The notes below the pieces were generated by a model. That model was given only the letters and a program-made list of their open reading frames with translations, made no database searches and had not been told where the DNA came from. Of a stretch of 64,000 nucleotides of DNA, positions 23,782 through 34,952 are shown one piece after another; positions within the stretch are counted from its first letter, which is position 1; every line of letters begins with the position of its first letter. The position numbers were made by a program, and so were the translations under genes. Origin of the DNA: RYN-230 sp036497945 (lineage in GTDB: Bacteria; Actinomycetota; Actinomycetes; Streptosporangiales; Streptosporangiaceae); NCBI GenBank assembly GCA_036497945.1, contig DASXIN010000038.1, positions 1 through 64,000 on the forward strand. Direction: 5' to 3'.

Positions 23782-24759
23782 TCAGGCCGAGCCCACCGTG
23801 GCCGGCGCGGCCGGCGCGGCCGCCGTGCCGGACCCACTGGGCGTCGGGGTGGGGGTTGGACTCGGGGTCGGCGGCGGGCTGGGGGTCGGCGTGGGGGTCG
23901 GCGTCTGGGTCGGGGTCGGCGTCGGACTGGGTGCCGTCGGTGTCGGCGTGGGCGTGTGACTCGGCGACTTGGCCGGGCTGGGGCTCGGCGAGGCCGTCTT
24001 GGACTTCGACGGGTTCGGCTGGCCCGCGGAATGCCGCGACCCGCTCGGCCGGGCGGTCAGCGTCCCCCCGGCCCGGGCCTGGCGCAGCTGAGCACCGCCC
24101 TGGCGGCCGCCGCGCGCCTGCGCGGATGCGGGCGGGCTGGCCGACGGGGCCGGCCTGGCCGAGGGGGCCACCGGCCTCAGCGCGGAGACCGCGGGCGATC
24201 CCGACTTGGGCAGCGCGTTCGACACCAGCACCGCGCCGCCGCCGAATACCGCGAACACCGCCACCAGCACCCCGGCCGCCGGGATGAACGTGGCCGGCCC
24301 GTGCGCCGCGGCCAGCCGGTCCAGCGGCACCGGGAACCCAGACCGGGCGAACGGCTCGGCGCGCCGGGCCAGCTGGCCGCGCAGCACCGCCGCGTCCGGC
24401 GAGTCGTCCTTGACCAGGGACAGCACCTGGTCGCGCAGGCCGGGTGGCAGCTCGGGCACCGGCAGCAGGCCGAGCAGGGCCACCGGGCTCAGCTCACGGC
24501 GGCGCCGCTCACCGCACCAGTCACATCCGGTGATGTGCCGGGCCACCTGCTTGCGGAGGGCTGGTGTCAGCTCCCCGTCCCCGCTGGCTAGGATCTGCGC
24601 CAGCTCCCCGCACGGCCCCTGGCGGGACCGGGTGACCAGCAGCGCGCCCAGCGCGCTCTCCAGGTGGGCGCGGCCGCGGGCGGCCAGCGTGCGCGCCTGG
24701 TTGCGATCGTAGGCGGCGCCCAGCGCCACCGGATCATTAGCCGCAATCCCCGCAACCAT
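23782..24759 (-). CDS. Internally deleted ECF sigma factor, now anti-sigma-like membrane protein
   Basis: A 325-residue protein. Residues 1-19 (AGIAANDPVALGAAYDR) match the start of sigma region 2 of a large actinobacterial ECF group. Residues 20-115 (NQARTLAARGRAHLESALGALLV to RRRRELSPVALLGLLP) match the end of region 4 and the C-terminal extension of the same group. Everything between, meaning both promoter-binding regions, is missing in frame. What remains has a His75-x3-Cys79-x2-Cys82 zinc motif as in ZAS anti-sigma factors, one membrane helix at about 155-180 and an outside tail of Pro/Thr/Ser repeats. A regulatory role is possible, but it cannot be a working sigma factor. Confidence 0.75.
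   Translation of the reverse strand: MVAGIAANDPVALGAAYDRNQARTLAARGRAHLESALGALLVTRSRQGPCGELAQILASGDGELTPALRKQVARHITGCDWCGERRRRELSPVALLGLLPVPELPPGLRDQVLSLVKDDSPDAAVLRGQLARRAEPFARSGFPVPLDRLAAAHGPATFIPAAGVLVAVFAVFGGGAVLVSNALPKSGSPAVSALRPVAPSARPAPSASPPASAQARGGRQGGAQLRQARAGGTLTARPSGSRHSAGQPNPSKSKTASPSPSPAKSPSHTPTPTPTAPSPTPTPTQTPTPTPTPSPPPTPSPTPTPTPSGSGTAAAPAAPATVGSA
23835..23965. repeat. Low-complexity Pro/Thr-coding repeat
   Basis: The plus strand is a run of GGGGTCGG/GGCGTGG units coding for PTPTPTPTP and PSPTPTP on the minus strand, at the C-terminus of the sigma-remnant protein. The G-rich strand could form quadruplexes. The tail probably spans or extends through the cell wall. Confidence 0.8.
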
Positions 24760-24830
24760 CCCCCGTCACGCATGTGATCACGCTATGTTCCCGGCCAGGG
24801 CACGTCCACCGGAATGGGGTGGCAATCCGC

Positions 24831-25820
24831 TTACCGGCGGGCGGCCAGCGCGGCCAGCCCCGCGGCGCGCATCGCCTCGACCGGGGCCGATTTGCCGGTC
24901 ATCAGCTCGACCTGCCGCGCGGCCTGGTGCAGCAACAGCGCGAATCCGCCCGCCGTGGGCACCCCGGCCTGCTGCGCGGCGGTGGCCAGCGCGGTGGGCC
25001 AGGGGTGGTACACCACGTCGAGCACGCAGCCCGGGGCGAGCGTGCCCTGCCGGATGCGCTCCGCGTAGCGGTCGGCCGCGCCGGCCGGGGCGGTGGAGAT
25101 GAGCAGCCCGGGCGCGGGCTGCGCTGGCTCGTCGAACGGGGCCAGCCGGACGGGCAGGCCCAGCCGGTCGGCGGCGGCCAGCAGGTCACCGGCCCGCCGG
25201 GGGTCGCGGACCGCCGCGGTGGCCTGGCTAGCGCCCAGCCCGCGCACCGCGGCCAGCGCCGAGCACGCGGTCGCCCCGCCGCCCAGGATAAGAACCCCGG
25301 GCTCGCCTTCCTCGATCAGCGTACGGAGAGATTCCCGGGTTAGCCCAAGCCCGTACCCTGGCCGCGGTAGCGGCCTCGGCGCGGAGCGGCGATCGGGGGG
25401 TTCCGGGGGGCCGTCCCCCCACTGCCGCGGCGGCTCGCCGCCACTCGGCGCGGAGCGGCGATCGGGGGGTTCCGGGGGGTCGTCCCCACGGGATAGCAGA
25501 GCGTCGCTTATGCCGGGCACGTCGGTGTTGTGCCCGTGCCGCAGCCCGGCGTCGAAGCGCACCGTGTTGGCCGCGCCGACCTCGCCCACCAGCGGCTCGG
25601 CCTCGTCCAGCAGGCTGAGCACGGCCCGCTTGAGCGGCATGGTGAGGGACAGCCCGGCCCAGTCCGGCCCGCACCCGGCGATCAGCCCGGGCAGCCCGGC
25701 TTCGTCGCACTCGATGGCCTGGTAAGACCATCCGGTCAGGCCGACTGCCTGGTAGGCGGCCCGGTGCAGCACCGGCGACAGCGAATGCGCGATCGGCGCC
25801 CCCAGTACCGCCGCTTTCAT
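24831..25820 (-). CDS. aroE: Shikimate dehydrogenase with repeat-derived insertion
   Basis: Reduces 3-dehydroshikimate to shikimate with NADPH. Substrate residues are present: AHSLSP (11-16), catalytic Lys64 in TMPLKRA, AANT (83-86) and NTD (98-100). The NADPH domain has ILGGGATACSAL near 178. Between the two domains, at about residues 111-158, lies an insertion with two copies of DPPEPPDRRSAP-like sequence that comes from the dispersed repeat at 25375 and 25444. The protein is therefore 329 residues instead of about 275. All key residues are kept, so it may still work. It starts 12 bases after the mltG stop. Confidence 0.92.
   Translation of the reverse strand: MKAAVLGAPIAHSLSPVLHRAAYQAVGLTGWSYQAIECDEAGLPGLIAGCGPDWAGLSLTMPLKRAVLSLLDEAEPLVGEVGAANTVRFDAGLRHGHNTDVPGISDALLSRGDDPPEPPDRRSAPSGGEPPRQWGDGPPEPPDRRSAPRPLPRPGYGLGLTRESLRTLIEEGEPGVLILGGGATACSALAAVRGLGASQATAAVRDPRRAGDLLAAADRLGLPVRLAPFDEPAQPAPGLLISTAPAGAADRYAERIRQGTLAPGCVLDVVYHPWPTALATAAQQAGVPTAGGFALLLHQAARQVELMTGKSAPVEAMRAAGLAALAARR
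25375..25420. repeat. Dispersed GC-rich repeat, copy 1 (in aroE)
   Basis: A 36-base block (25375-25410), beginning CTCGGCGCGGAGCGGCGATC and ending GGTTCCGGGGGG, is followed by a terminal hairpin GGGGGG-CCGT-CCCCCC. The 36-base block is identical in copy 2 and differs by one base in copy 3. It is read in frame as part of aroE. Confidence 0.9.
25444..25487. repeat. Dispersed GC-rich repeat, copy 2 (in aroE)
   Basis: Same orientation as copy 1 and 69 bases further on; the 36-base block 25444-25479 is identical. The terminal hairpin is shorter, GGGG-N-CCCC. The two copies together account for the extra 48 or so residues in AroE. Confidence 0.9.
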
Positions 25821-25832
25821 GATCCCGCTAAC

Positions 25833-27743
25833 TCAGCCTGCGCCGGTGTGCGTGCCGGTGCCGGTGCCGGTGCTGCCGTACTTGGCCACCGCCGCGTCGA
25901 ACGCCTGGGCGCTGCTGAAGAACAGCGTCTGCCCGGTCTTCGAGTTGATGGTCAGGAAGTACAGCAGGTTGCCGTGCGCCGGGTGCAGCGCGGCCTCGAT
26001 CGCGGTCTTCCCCGGGCTGTCGATCGGTCCCGGCGGCAGGCCCGCGTGCTGGTACGTGTTGTACGGCGACGGGAACGTGGTGCTGAACGCGGCCTTGCTG
26101 TGCTTCAGGCTCATCGCGTACAGCACGGTCGTGTCGAGCTGGAGCTTGATCGGCGGCACCGCGTTGAGCCGGTTGTAGACCACCTCAGCGATGTCCGGGT
26201 ACTCGGACGGTATCTTGCCTTCGGCCTCGATGATGCTGGCCACGGTGATCACCGCGGCCTGGCTCTCGTGCGCCCGGGCGGCTGCCGCGGGCAGCCCCAT
26301 GCTGGCCGCCTGCTGGTCGAACTGCTGCACCATGCTCTTCAGCACGGCCGTCGGCGAGGTGCCCGGCTGGATGTCGTAGGTGGCCGGGAACAGGTATCCC
26401 TCCGGCTTGCCGTGCGCGAAAGCGGGCAGGCCCAGGCCGGCCGGGTCCGCCATGGCCTGCTGGTACCCCTTGAGGTTGCCGGTCGCCTGACCCAGCCGGG
26501 CGATGATCTCCGACAGCCGGAACCCTTCCGGGATGGTCACCTTGACCTGGATCCGGCTGGACGGCTTGAGCAGCAGGGCCAGCGCCAGCGACGCCTTCAT
26601 GTGCTTGTGCACCCGGTAAGTGCCGGGCTCGAGCGCGTTGCCCTTGGGGCTGGCCTTGGCCGCGTTGGAGAACGCGCGGCCGCTGGCCACCACGCCGAGC
26701 GCGGCCAGCCGCTCGCCCACCGCGCTGGCACTCTGGCCCGGCATGATCTGCACCAGCACGGAACCGGTGCCCGCCCCGGAGAAGTCCGGCGGGTTGATGT
26801 ACGTCCGGTAGTAGTGGTAGATCACCGCCCCGCCGGCCCCGGCGACGAGCACGAACACCAACAGCGAGGCCAGGATGGCGACCCGGCCGCGGCGCCGCCG
26901 CTTGCGGCCGGACGGGCTGGCCGGCGGCCCGCCGCCACCGCGGCCTTTCTTGCCCTCGTTCAGCCCGGGGAGCAGGTCACGGCGGTCGCTGGGGTCCGTC
27001 CACGCGGGCGGCTGCCCGCTGTCCTCGTACCAGTCCCCGGTGGCCGGGTACTCACCCGGTTCCTGCGGGCCGAGATCCACTTCACGTGGGTCATCCACGT
27101 AGCCCTCATACCCCGGATACCCGCGCTCAGGCACGCGGGGCAGCGGCCCCGAGGCCGGGCCGGACCAGTCATAGTCCGGCAGCGGGGACAGCGGGCCGGA
27201 CGGATGCCCGGGCCCGGGCATGGCCGCGGGCGGTGGCGGGAACCCACCGGACGCGGCGGGGCCGGGGTCCCAGGACGGCTCGGCCCAGGACTGCGGCCCG
27301 GTGGCCTGCTCCTGCCACGGCTGCGGCTGCTGCTCCCGGCCCTGCTCACCCGGCCTGCCCCAGGACTGGTCATCCCAGGACTGGCGTTCCCAGCGTTCCG
27401 GCGCCATCGGCTCCGCCGGGGGCCGCCGGGCCGTCCGGTCGCCGCTGCGCGGATCCGGTCCCCAGGTGTACGGGTCGTCCTGGTGCGCCGGCCCGGCTGG
27501 CTGCTGGCCGCCGGGGGCGCCGCGGTCCGCCCACGGGGACGGCTCCGGGTAGCCGCCGCCGGCCGGGTAACCGCCGGTGTCCGCGGGGTAGCCGGACTCG
27601 TCGCCGCGCGGGCCGGGATCCCAGCCGTCATCGGCGGGCGGGTAGCCACCGCCGGGGAACGGCTCGCCGTGGTCAGCCGGCGGGTAATCCTCCGGCTCCC
27701 AGTCCTGCTCTCCCCGTGTTCCCCGCCGCGAGTGGCGGCTCAC
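25833..27743 (-). CDS. mltG: Endolytic murein transglycosylase MltG
   Basis: Membrane lytic transglycosylase that cuts nascent peptidoglycan strands (YceG family). The 636-residue protein has a very long cytoplasmic N-terminus of about 285 residues, rich in Pro, Gly, Asp and Trp, then a membrane helix (RVAILASLLVFVLVAGAGGA) and an outside YceG domain with the catalytic Glu in ASIIEAEG and the LPPGPI motif. GTG 27743 overlaps the ruvX stop as GTGA. A long acidic cytoplasmic tail is common in actinomycetes and may bind division or growth proteins. It sits in the conserved order alaS-ruvX-mltG-aroE. Confidence 0.95.
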   Translation of the reverse strand: MSRHSRRGTRGEQDWEPEDYPPADHGEPFPGGGYPPADDGWDPGPRGDESGYPADTGGYPAGGGYPEPSPWADRGAPGGQQPAGPAHQDDPYTWGPDPRSGDRTARRPPAEPMAPERWERQSWDDQSWGRPGEQGREQQPQPWQEQATGPQSWAEPSWDPGPAASGGFPPPPAAMPGPGHPSGPLSPLPDYDWSGPASGPLPRVPERGYPGYEGYVDDPREVDLGPQEPGEYPATGDWYEDSGQPPAWTDPSDRRDLLPGLNEGKKGRGGGGPPASPSGRKRRRRGRVAILASLLVFVLVAGAGGAVIYHYYRTYINPPDFSGAGTGSVLVQIMPGQSASAVGERLAALGVVASGRAFSNAAKASPKGNALEPGTYRVHKHMKASLALALLLKPSSRIQVKVTIPEGFRLSEIIARLGQATGNLKGYQQAMADPAGLGLPAFAHGKPEGYLFPATYDIQPGTSPTAVLKSMVQQFDQQAASMGLPAAAARAHESQAAVITVASIIEAEGKIPSEYPDIAEVVYNRLNAVPPIKLQLDTTVLYAMSLKHSKAAFSTTFPSPYNTYQHAGLPPGPIDSPGKTAIEAALHPAHGNLLYFLTINSKTGQTLFFSSAQAFDAAVAKYGSTGTGTGTHTGAG

Positions 27744-28225
27744 CCGCTCCCCCCCGGGGCCGGGGAGACGGGTTGCCCGGGCGGCCGGCCGGTGGCTCGC
27801 TCGGCGTCCAGCGCGCCCTGCAGCAGCAGGGCGGCGGCCGCCTGGTCCACCACCGGCCGCCGCGCGCGGGACCCCCGGCCGCCCTGGCGCAGCGCGTCGT
27901 GCGCCAGCACGGTGGTGAACCGTTCATCGACCAGCCGCACCGGCAGCGGGTTCAGCCGGCCAGCCAGCGTGGTCGCGAAGTCCGTAGCCGCGGCCGCCGC
28001 GGCCCCGGCGCGCCCGGACAGGCTGGTGGGCAGCCCGACGACGACCTCGATGACCTGATGGGTCAGCGCGAGGCTGACCAGGCTGTCGATGTCACCGGGG
28101 CCGCGCGGCAGGGTGGTCAGCGGGCTGGCCAGCAGGCCGTCGGGGTCGCTGCGGGCGACGCCGATCCTGGCCGAGCCGTAGTCGACACCGAGCCGCACGC
28201 CGGTCCTCAGCGCCGAACTCCGCAC
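27740..28225 (-). CDS. ruvX: RuvX/YqgF-type Holliday junction resolvase homologue
   Basis: RNase-H-fold nuclease of the YqgF family, linked to rRNA processing and possibly recombination. Sequence: VRLGVDYGSARIGVARSDPDG, VVVGLPTSLSGRAG, LVDERFTT, and VVDQAAAALLLQ with the family acidic residues. GTG 28225 gives 161 residues, the normal length; an in-frame GTG at 28282, just after the alaS stop, would add 19 residues but has no ribosome site. It ends over the mltG start. Confidence 0.92.
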   Translation of the reverse strand: MRSSALRTGVRLGVDYGSARIGVARSDPDGLLASPLTTLPRGPGDIDSLVSLALTHQVIEVVVGLPTSLSGRAGAAAAAATDFATTLAGRLNPLPVRLVDERFTTVLAHDALRQGGRGSRARRPVVDQAAAALLLQGALDAERATGRPPGQPVSPAPGGSG

Positions 28226-28286
28226 GTCAGCGGCCTTGTGGGCGTAACGGGATAGCTGCAGCACGGTCCAAAGGTACGGCACGGGA

Positions 28287-31006
<2,720 letters not shown>

Positions 31007-31007
<1 letters not shown>

Positions 31008-31234
31008 CAACGGCCATCCTCTGTCTGGTCAGGGCGCCCTTCCAGGGCCGGGCGCGAGGCCTGGAGCTGGCGCTGGCGGTAGATCTCCATGCCCTCACGC
31101 ACGTCCCCGGCGAAGCTGGTGATCTCCCGGGCCCGCGGGCCGGGCATGATCGCACGGGCCAGCGCGGTGGCCCGCCGGTAGCCGGTAATGCCCAGCACCG
31201 CGCCCAGGGTCAGCCAGAACAGCCGCCGGATCAC
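31007..31234 (-). CDS. Small conserved membrane-anchored protein (DUF6167-like)
   Basis: A 75-residue protein: MIRRLFWLTLGAVLGITGYRRA forms one N-terminal membrane helix, followed by a charged cytoplasmic part (EGMEIYRQRQLQ). A small protein of this kind lies before alaS in many actinobacteria, with no known function. GTG 31234 overlaps the stop of the DUF948 gene as GTGA, and its stop overlaps the alaS start. Confidence 0.8.
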
Positions 31235-31698
31235 CGCCGCCCCCCGCCTTCGATGGCGCGTGCTGCCTCGTCGCGGAGCGGCGATCGGGGGGTTCCGGGG
31301 GGTCGCCCCACCGGGCCGGCACCGCGCAATTCGGCGGCGTGCCGGACGCCGTAGACGAACGCGGAGACCCGGGCGAACCGGGAGCCGGCCTGCGCCGCGG
31401 CCAACTTGGCCAGCGGCGCGAACTGGGTGACCCGGCCGGTGAGCTCGGCCATGTTGCCGGCCACCTCATCCATGCTGGCGGTGATCTCGTCGGTCCGGCT
31501 GAGCTGGCCTGCCGTGGCGTCGAGGGTGGCGTGCGCCCGGTCGATGACCGCGTCGCTGCTCTGCCGCAGATCCGATACGGCGGTGGACGTCTGGTTGATC
31601 AGCCGGGCCAGCTTCACCAGCACATACACCGCGGCAGCCACCAGGAACGCCCAGCAGAAGGCAGCGATGATCACCGCCACCCAGACCGCGTTCAGCAT
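31231..31698 (-). CDS. DUF948 membrane protein with repeat-derived tail
   Basis: A 155-residue protein with an N-terminal membrane helix (VWVAVIIAAFCWAFLVAAAVYVLV) and a helical coiled-coil-like part, the DUF948 pattern. The last 25 residues (GRPPGTPRSPLRDEAA) come from copy 3 of the dispersed repeat at 31267-31309, read in a different frame from aroE. GGGAGCAGGC stands before ATG 31698. Role unknown; it is usually next to alaS. Confidence 0.83.
   Translation of the reverse strand: MLNAVWVAVIIAAFCWAFLVAAAVYVLVKLARLINQTSTAVSDLRQSSDAVIDRAHATLDATAGQLSRTDEITASMDEVAGNMAELTGRVTQFAPLAKLAAAQAGSRFARVSAFVYGVRHAAELRGAGPVGRPPGTPRSPLRDEAARAIEGGGRR
31267..31309. repeat. Dispersed GC-rich repeat, copy 3
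   Basis: Third copy, same orientation, about 5.8 kb from copies 1 and 2. The core matches the aroE copies with one base change (CTCGTCGC for CTCGGCGC) over 36 bases and ends GGGGGG-TCG-CCCC. It lies in the 3' end of the DUF948 gene. Confidence 0.9.
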
Positions 31699-31778
31699 GC
31701 CTGCTCCCTCATCTGCCTGACCTTATCTCGCGGCGGCCGCTCGCATTGCGCGACCGGAGCGGCTACCCCCCGCAGCGG

Positions 31779-33143
31779 TCACGAACCGTCCGGCTGGCCT
31801 GACTTGTCCAGGATGGCCCGGATCCGCTCGGCCCGTTCGGCGTAGCGGGCCTCGGCGCCGTGCCGGGACGGTTCGTAATATCGCCGGCCGGCCAGCGCAT
31901 CCGGCGCGTACTGCTGCGCCACCACGCCCTCGGGGAAGTCGTGCGGGTACTCGTAACCGTCGCCGTGGCCCAGCCGGGCCGCCCCTGGGTAGTGCGCATC
32001 GCGCAGGTGCGACGGCACCGGGCCGGCCAGCCCGGCGCGGACGTCGGCCTGGGCCGCCCCGATCGCCTTGATCACCGAGTTGGACTTGGGCGCGAGGGCC
32101 AGATGGATGGTGGCCTGGGTCAGGTTGATCCGGGCTTCCGGCAGGCCGACGAACTCGACCGCGTGTGCCGCGGCCACTGCCACGCCGAGGGCGGACGGGT
32201 CGGCCAGCCCGACATCCTCGCTGGCGTGCACGATCAGCCGCCGGGCGACGAACCGCGGGTCCTCACCCGCCTCGATCATCCGGGCCAGGTAGTGCACGGC
32301 CGCGTCCGGGTCGCTGCCCCGGATGCTCTTGATGAACGCGCTGATCACGTCGTAGTGCTGGTCGCCGTCCCGGTCGTAGCGGACCGCGGCCCGGTCCACC
32401 GCCCGCTCCAGGGTGGCGGTGTCGATGACCGCGCCGCGGGGCAGCCCGAGCGAGGCCGACTCCAGATAGGTCAGCGCACGCCGGGCATCGCCGCTGGCCA
32501 GCCGGATCAGGTGGGCCAGCGCGGCGTCGTCCAGGCTGACCGTGCCGCCCAGCCCGCGGTCGTCGCTGAGCGCCCGCTCGATGACCTGCTGCAGGTCCTC
32601 GTCGCTGAGCGGCTCCAGGGTGAGCAGCAGGGACCGGGACAGCAGCGGGCCGACCACCGAGAACGACGGGTTCTCGGTGGTCGCGCCGATGAACGACACC
32701 CAGCGGTTCTCCACCGCGGGCAGCAGGGCGTCCTGCTGCGCCTTGTTGAACCGGTGCACCTCGTCAATGAACAGCACGGTCTGGGTGCCGGTCAGGCCGA
32801 GCTCCCGGCGGGCCGCCTCGATCGCCGCGCGGACGTCCTTCACCCCGGCGGTGACCGCGGACAGTTCGGTGAACCGGCGGCGGGTCACCTGGCTGATGAC
32901 GTGGGCCAGCGTGGTCTTGCCGGTGCCCGGCGGGCCCCACAGTATGACCGACATGCCCGCGTCGTTCTCGGCCAGCTTGCGCAGCGGGGTACCCGGGCCG
33001 GTCAGGTGGGCCTGGCCGACCACCTCGTCCAGGGTGTGCGGTCGCATCCGCACGGCCAGCGGGGCCGCCGCCCGGGCCGCTTCCTCCTCAGCGGCGTCGA
33101 ACAGGCTGCTCGCCTGCCCGGCACCGTCCGTGCTCTTTACCAC
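31779..33143 (-). CDS. rarA: Replication-associated recombination protein A (MgsA)
   Basis: AAA+ ATPase acting at stalled replication forks. The 454-residue protein has Walker A GPPGTGKTT, Walker B LFIDEVHRFNKAQQDALL, sensor 1 GATTENPSF and the C-terminal tetramerisation domain with HYLARMIEAGEDPRFVARRLIVHASED. GTG 33143 begins VVKSTDGAG; its ribosome site is weak. It stands alone between aspS and the DUF948 gene. Confidence 0.96.
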   Translation of the reverse strand: MVKSTDGAGQASSLFDAAEEEAARAAAPLAVRMRPHTLDEVVGQAHLTGPGTPLRKLAENDAGMSVILWGPPGTGKTTLAHVISQVTRRRFTELSAVTAGVKDVRAAIEAARRELGLTGTQTVLFIDEVHRFNKAQQDALLPAVENRWVSFIGATTENPSFSVVGPLLSRSLLLTLEPLSDEDLQQVIERALSDDRGLGGTVSLDDAALAHLIRLASGDARRALTYLESASLGLPRGAVIDTATLERAVDRAAVRYDRDGDQHYDVISAFIKSIRGSDPDAAVHYLARMIEAGEDPRFVARRLIVHASEDVGLADPSALGVAVAAAHAVEFVGLPEARINLTQATIHLALAPKSNSVIKAIGAAQADVRAGLAGPVPSHLRDAHYPGAARLGHGDGYEYPHDFPEGVVAQQYAPDALAGRRYYEPSRHGAEARYAERAERIRAILDKSGQPDGS

Positions 33144-33182
33144 AACCTGACACTATCCCGCTAGGCCGACGGGCTGATCCAG

Positions 33183-34925
33183 CTATTCGGGCGGCGCGTC
33201 GATGCCGGCCTCACGGCGCTGCTCGGCAGTGATCGGGGTGGGTGCCCCGGTGAGCGGGTCGGCCCCGGACGCGGCCTTCGGGAAGGCGATCACGTCGCGG
33301 ATCGTCTCCCGTCCGGTCAGCAGCATGAGCAGCCGGTCCCAGCCGAACGCGATCCCGCCGTGCGGCGGCGGGCCGAAGCGCAGCGCGTCGAGCAGGAAGC
33401 CGAACTGCGACCGGGCCTCCTCGGGCGCCAGCCCGATCACGTCGAAGACCTTCTGCTGAAGGTCAGGCCGGTGGATACGGATCGAGCCGCCGCCGATCTC
33501 CGTGCCATTGCAGACCATGTCGTAAGCGTCGGCCAGGGCACCGCCCGGCTCGTCGGCGAACTTGCCCGCCCACTCCGGCAGCGGCGCGGTGAACGGATGG
33601 TGCACCGCAGTCCAGCCACCCGCCCCGTCCTCCTCGAACATGGGCGCGTCCACCACCCAGGTGAACGCCCACGCGTCCGGGTCGATGAGGCCGAGCCGCT
33701 GGCCGATCTCCAGCCGCGCCGCGCCGAGCAGCGACCGGGCCTGCTGCGGCGGGCCGGCCGCGAAGAACACGCAGTCACCTCGCTGCGCGCCGGCCGCGGC
33801 GGCCAGCCCGGCCCGCTCGTCCGCGGACAGGTGCTTGGCCACCGGGCCGGAGTCGGACACCGCACCCGCGGCGTCGATCAGCACGTAGGCCAGCCCGCGG
33901 GCGCCGCGGGCCCGGGCCCACTCCTGCCAGCCGTCCAGTTCCCGGCGGGTCTGGCTAGCCCCGCCCGGCATGACCACAGCTCCGACGTAGGGCGCCTGGA
34001 AGACGCGGAACGAAGTCTGCGCGAAGTAGCTGGTCAGCTCGGTCAGCTCAGAGCCGAACCGCAGGTCCGGCTTGTCCGAGCCGAACCGGGCCATCGCGTC
34101 GGCGTAGCTCATCCGGGGCACTGGCCGGGGCAGCTGGTAGCCGGTGATGCCCGCCCACAGCCGGCCGACCAGGTCCTCGGCCACGGCGATCACCTCATCC
34201 CGGGTGATGAAGCTCATCTCGATGTCCACCTGGGTGAACTCCGGCTGCCGGTCAGCCCGGAAATCCTCGTCGCGGAAGCAGCGGGCCAGCTGCCAGTACC
34301 GCTCGAAGCCGCCGACCATGAGCAGCTGCTTGAACAGCTGCGGCGACTGCGGCAGCGCGTACCAGTGCCCGGGCTGCAGCCGCACCGGCACCAGGAAGTC
34401 GCGCGCCCCTTCCGGGGTGGACCTGGTCAGGTACGGGGTCTCCACGTAGTTGAAGCGGTGTTCCCGGAGCACGTCGCTGAGCAGGTAGCCGGCCTCGGAC
34501 CGGGTGCGCAGTGCGGCCGCGGTCTCGGCCCGCCGCATGTCCAGGTAGCGGTAGCGGAGCCGGAGGTCCTCGTTCAGCTCGCCGGTCCCGTCGATGGGGA
34601 ACGGCAGTGGGTCCGACTCGGCCAGCACCTCCAGGTCGTCCGCGGCCACCTCCACCTCGCCGGTGGGCAGCTCGGGATTCTCGTTGCCGGCCGGCCTGCG
34701 CCGGACCTGCCCGGTCACCCGGACACAGAACTCGGTCCGCAGCGCATGCGCGGGGCCGTCCTCGCCTTCCCCGCGGAACACGACCTGGACCACCCCACTG
34801 GCGTCGCGCAGGTCGATGAACGTGACGCCACCGTGGTCACGGCGGCGGGCCACCCAGCCGGCCAGCGTCACTGTCTGGCCGGCCTGCGCCGCGCGCAGCG
34901 TGCCCGCCTCGTGCGTTCGGATCAT
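33183..34925 (-). CDS. aspS: Aspartyl-tRNA synthetase
   Basis: Class II synthetase for tRNA-Asp, possibly also tRNA-Asn. The 580-residue protein has an OB anticodon domain (WVARRRDHGGVTFIDLRD), motif 2 FRDEDFRADRQPEFTQVDIEMSF, a bacterial GAD insertion and motif 3 GGIAFGWDRLLMLL. ATG 34925 with GGGGAG in front. In Streptomyces and Mycobacterium hisS lies next to the metallo-hydrolase gene; here aspS takes that place and hisS is absent. Confidence 0.97.
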   Translation of the reverse strand: MIRTHEAGTLRAAQAGQTVTLAGWVARRRDHGGVTFIDLRDASGVVQVVFRGEGEDGPAHALRTEFCVRVTGQVRRRPAGNENPELPTGEVEVAADDLEVLAESDPLPFPIDGTGELNEDLRLRYRYLDMRRAETAAALRTRSEAGYLLSDVLREHRFNYVETPYLTRSTPEGARDFLVPVRLQPGHWYALPQSPQLFKQLLMVGGFERYWQLARCFRDEDFRADRQPEFTQVDIEMSFITRDEVIAVAEDLVGRLWAGITGYQLPRPVPRMSYADAMARFGSDKPDLRFGSELTELTSYFAQTSFRVFQAPYVGAVVMPGGASQTRRELDGWQEWARARGARGLAYVLIDAAGAVSDSGPVAKHLSADERAGLAAAAGAQRGDCVFFAAGPPQQARSLLGAARLEIGQRLGLIDPDAWAFTWVVDAPMFEEDGAGGWTAVHHPFTAPLPEWAGKFADEPGGALADAYDMVCNGTEIGGGSIRIHRPDLQQKVFDVIGLAPEEARSQFGFLLDALRFGPPPHGGIAFGWDRLLMLLTGRETIRDVIAFPKAASGADPLTGAPTPITAEQRREAGIDAPPE

Positions 34926-34952
34926 GGATCTCCCCTGTTGAAGTCCGGGTCG

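Noticed and set aside
23835..23965. CRISPR-like repeats
   Set aside because: The repeats are short, contiguous and in frame as Pro-Thr codons, with no spacers.
25530..28058. Plus-strand open frame of 842 codons
   Set aside because: Antisense to aroE, mltG and ruvX; no motif or start signal.
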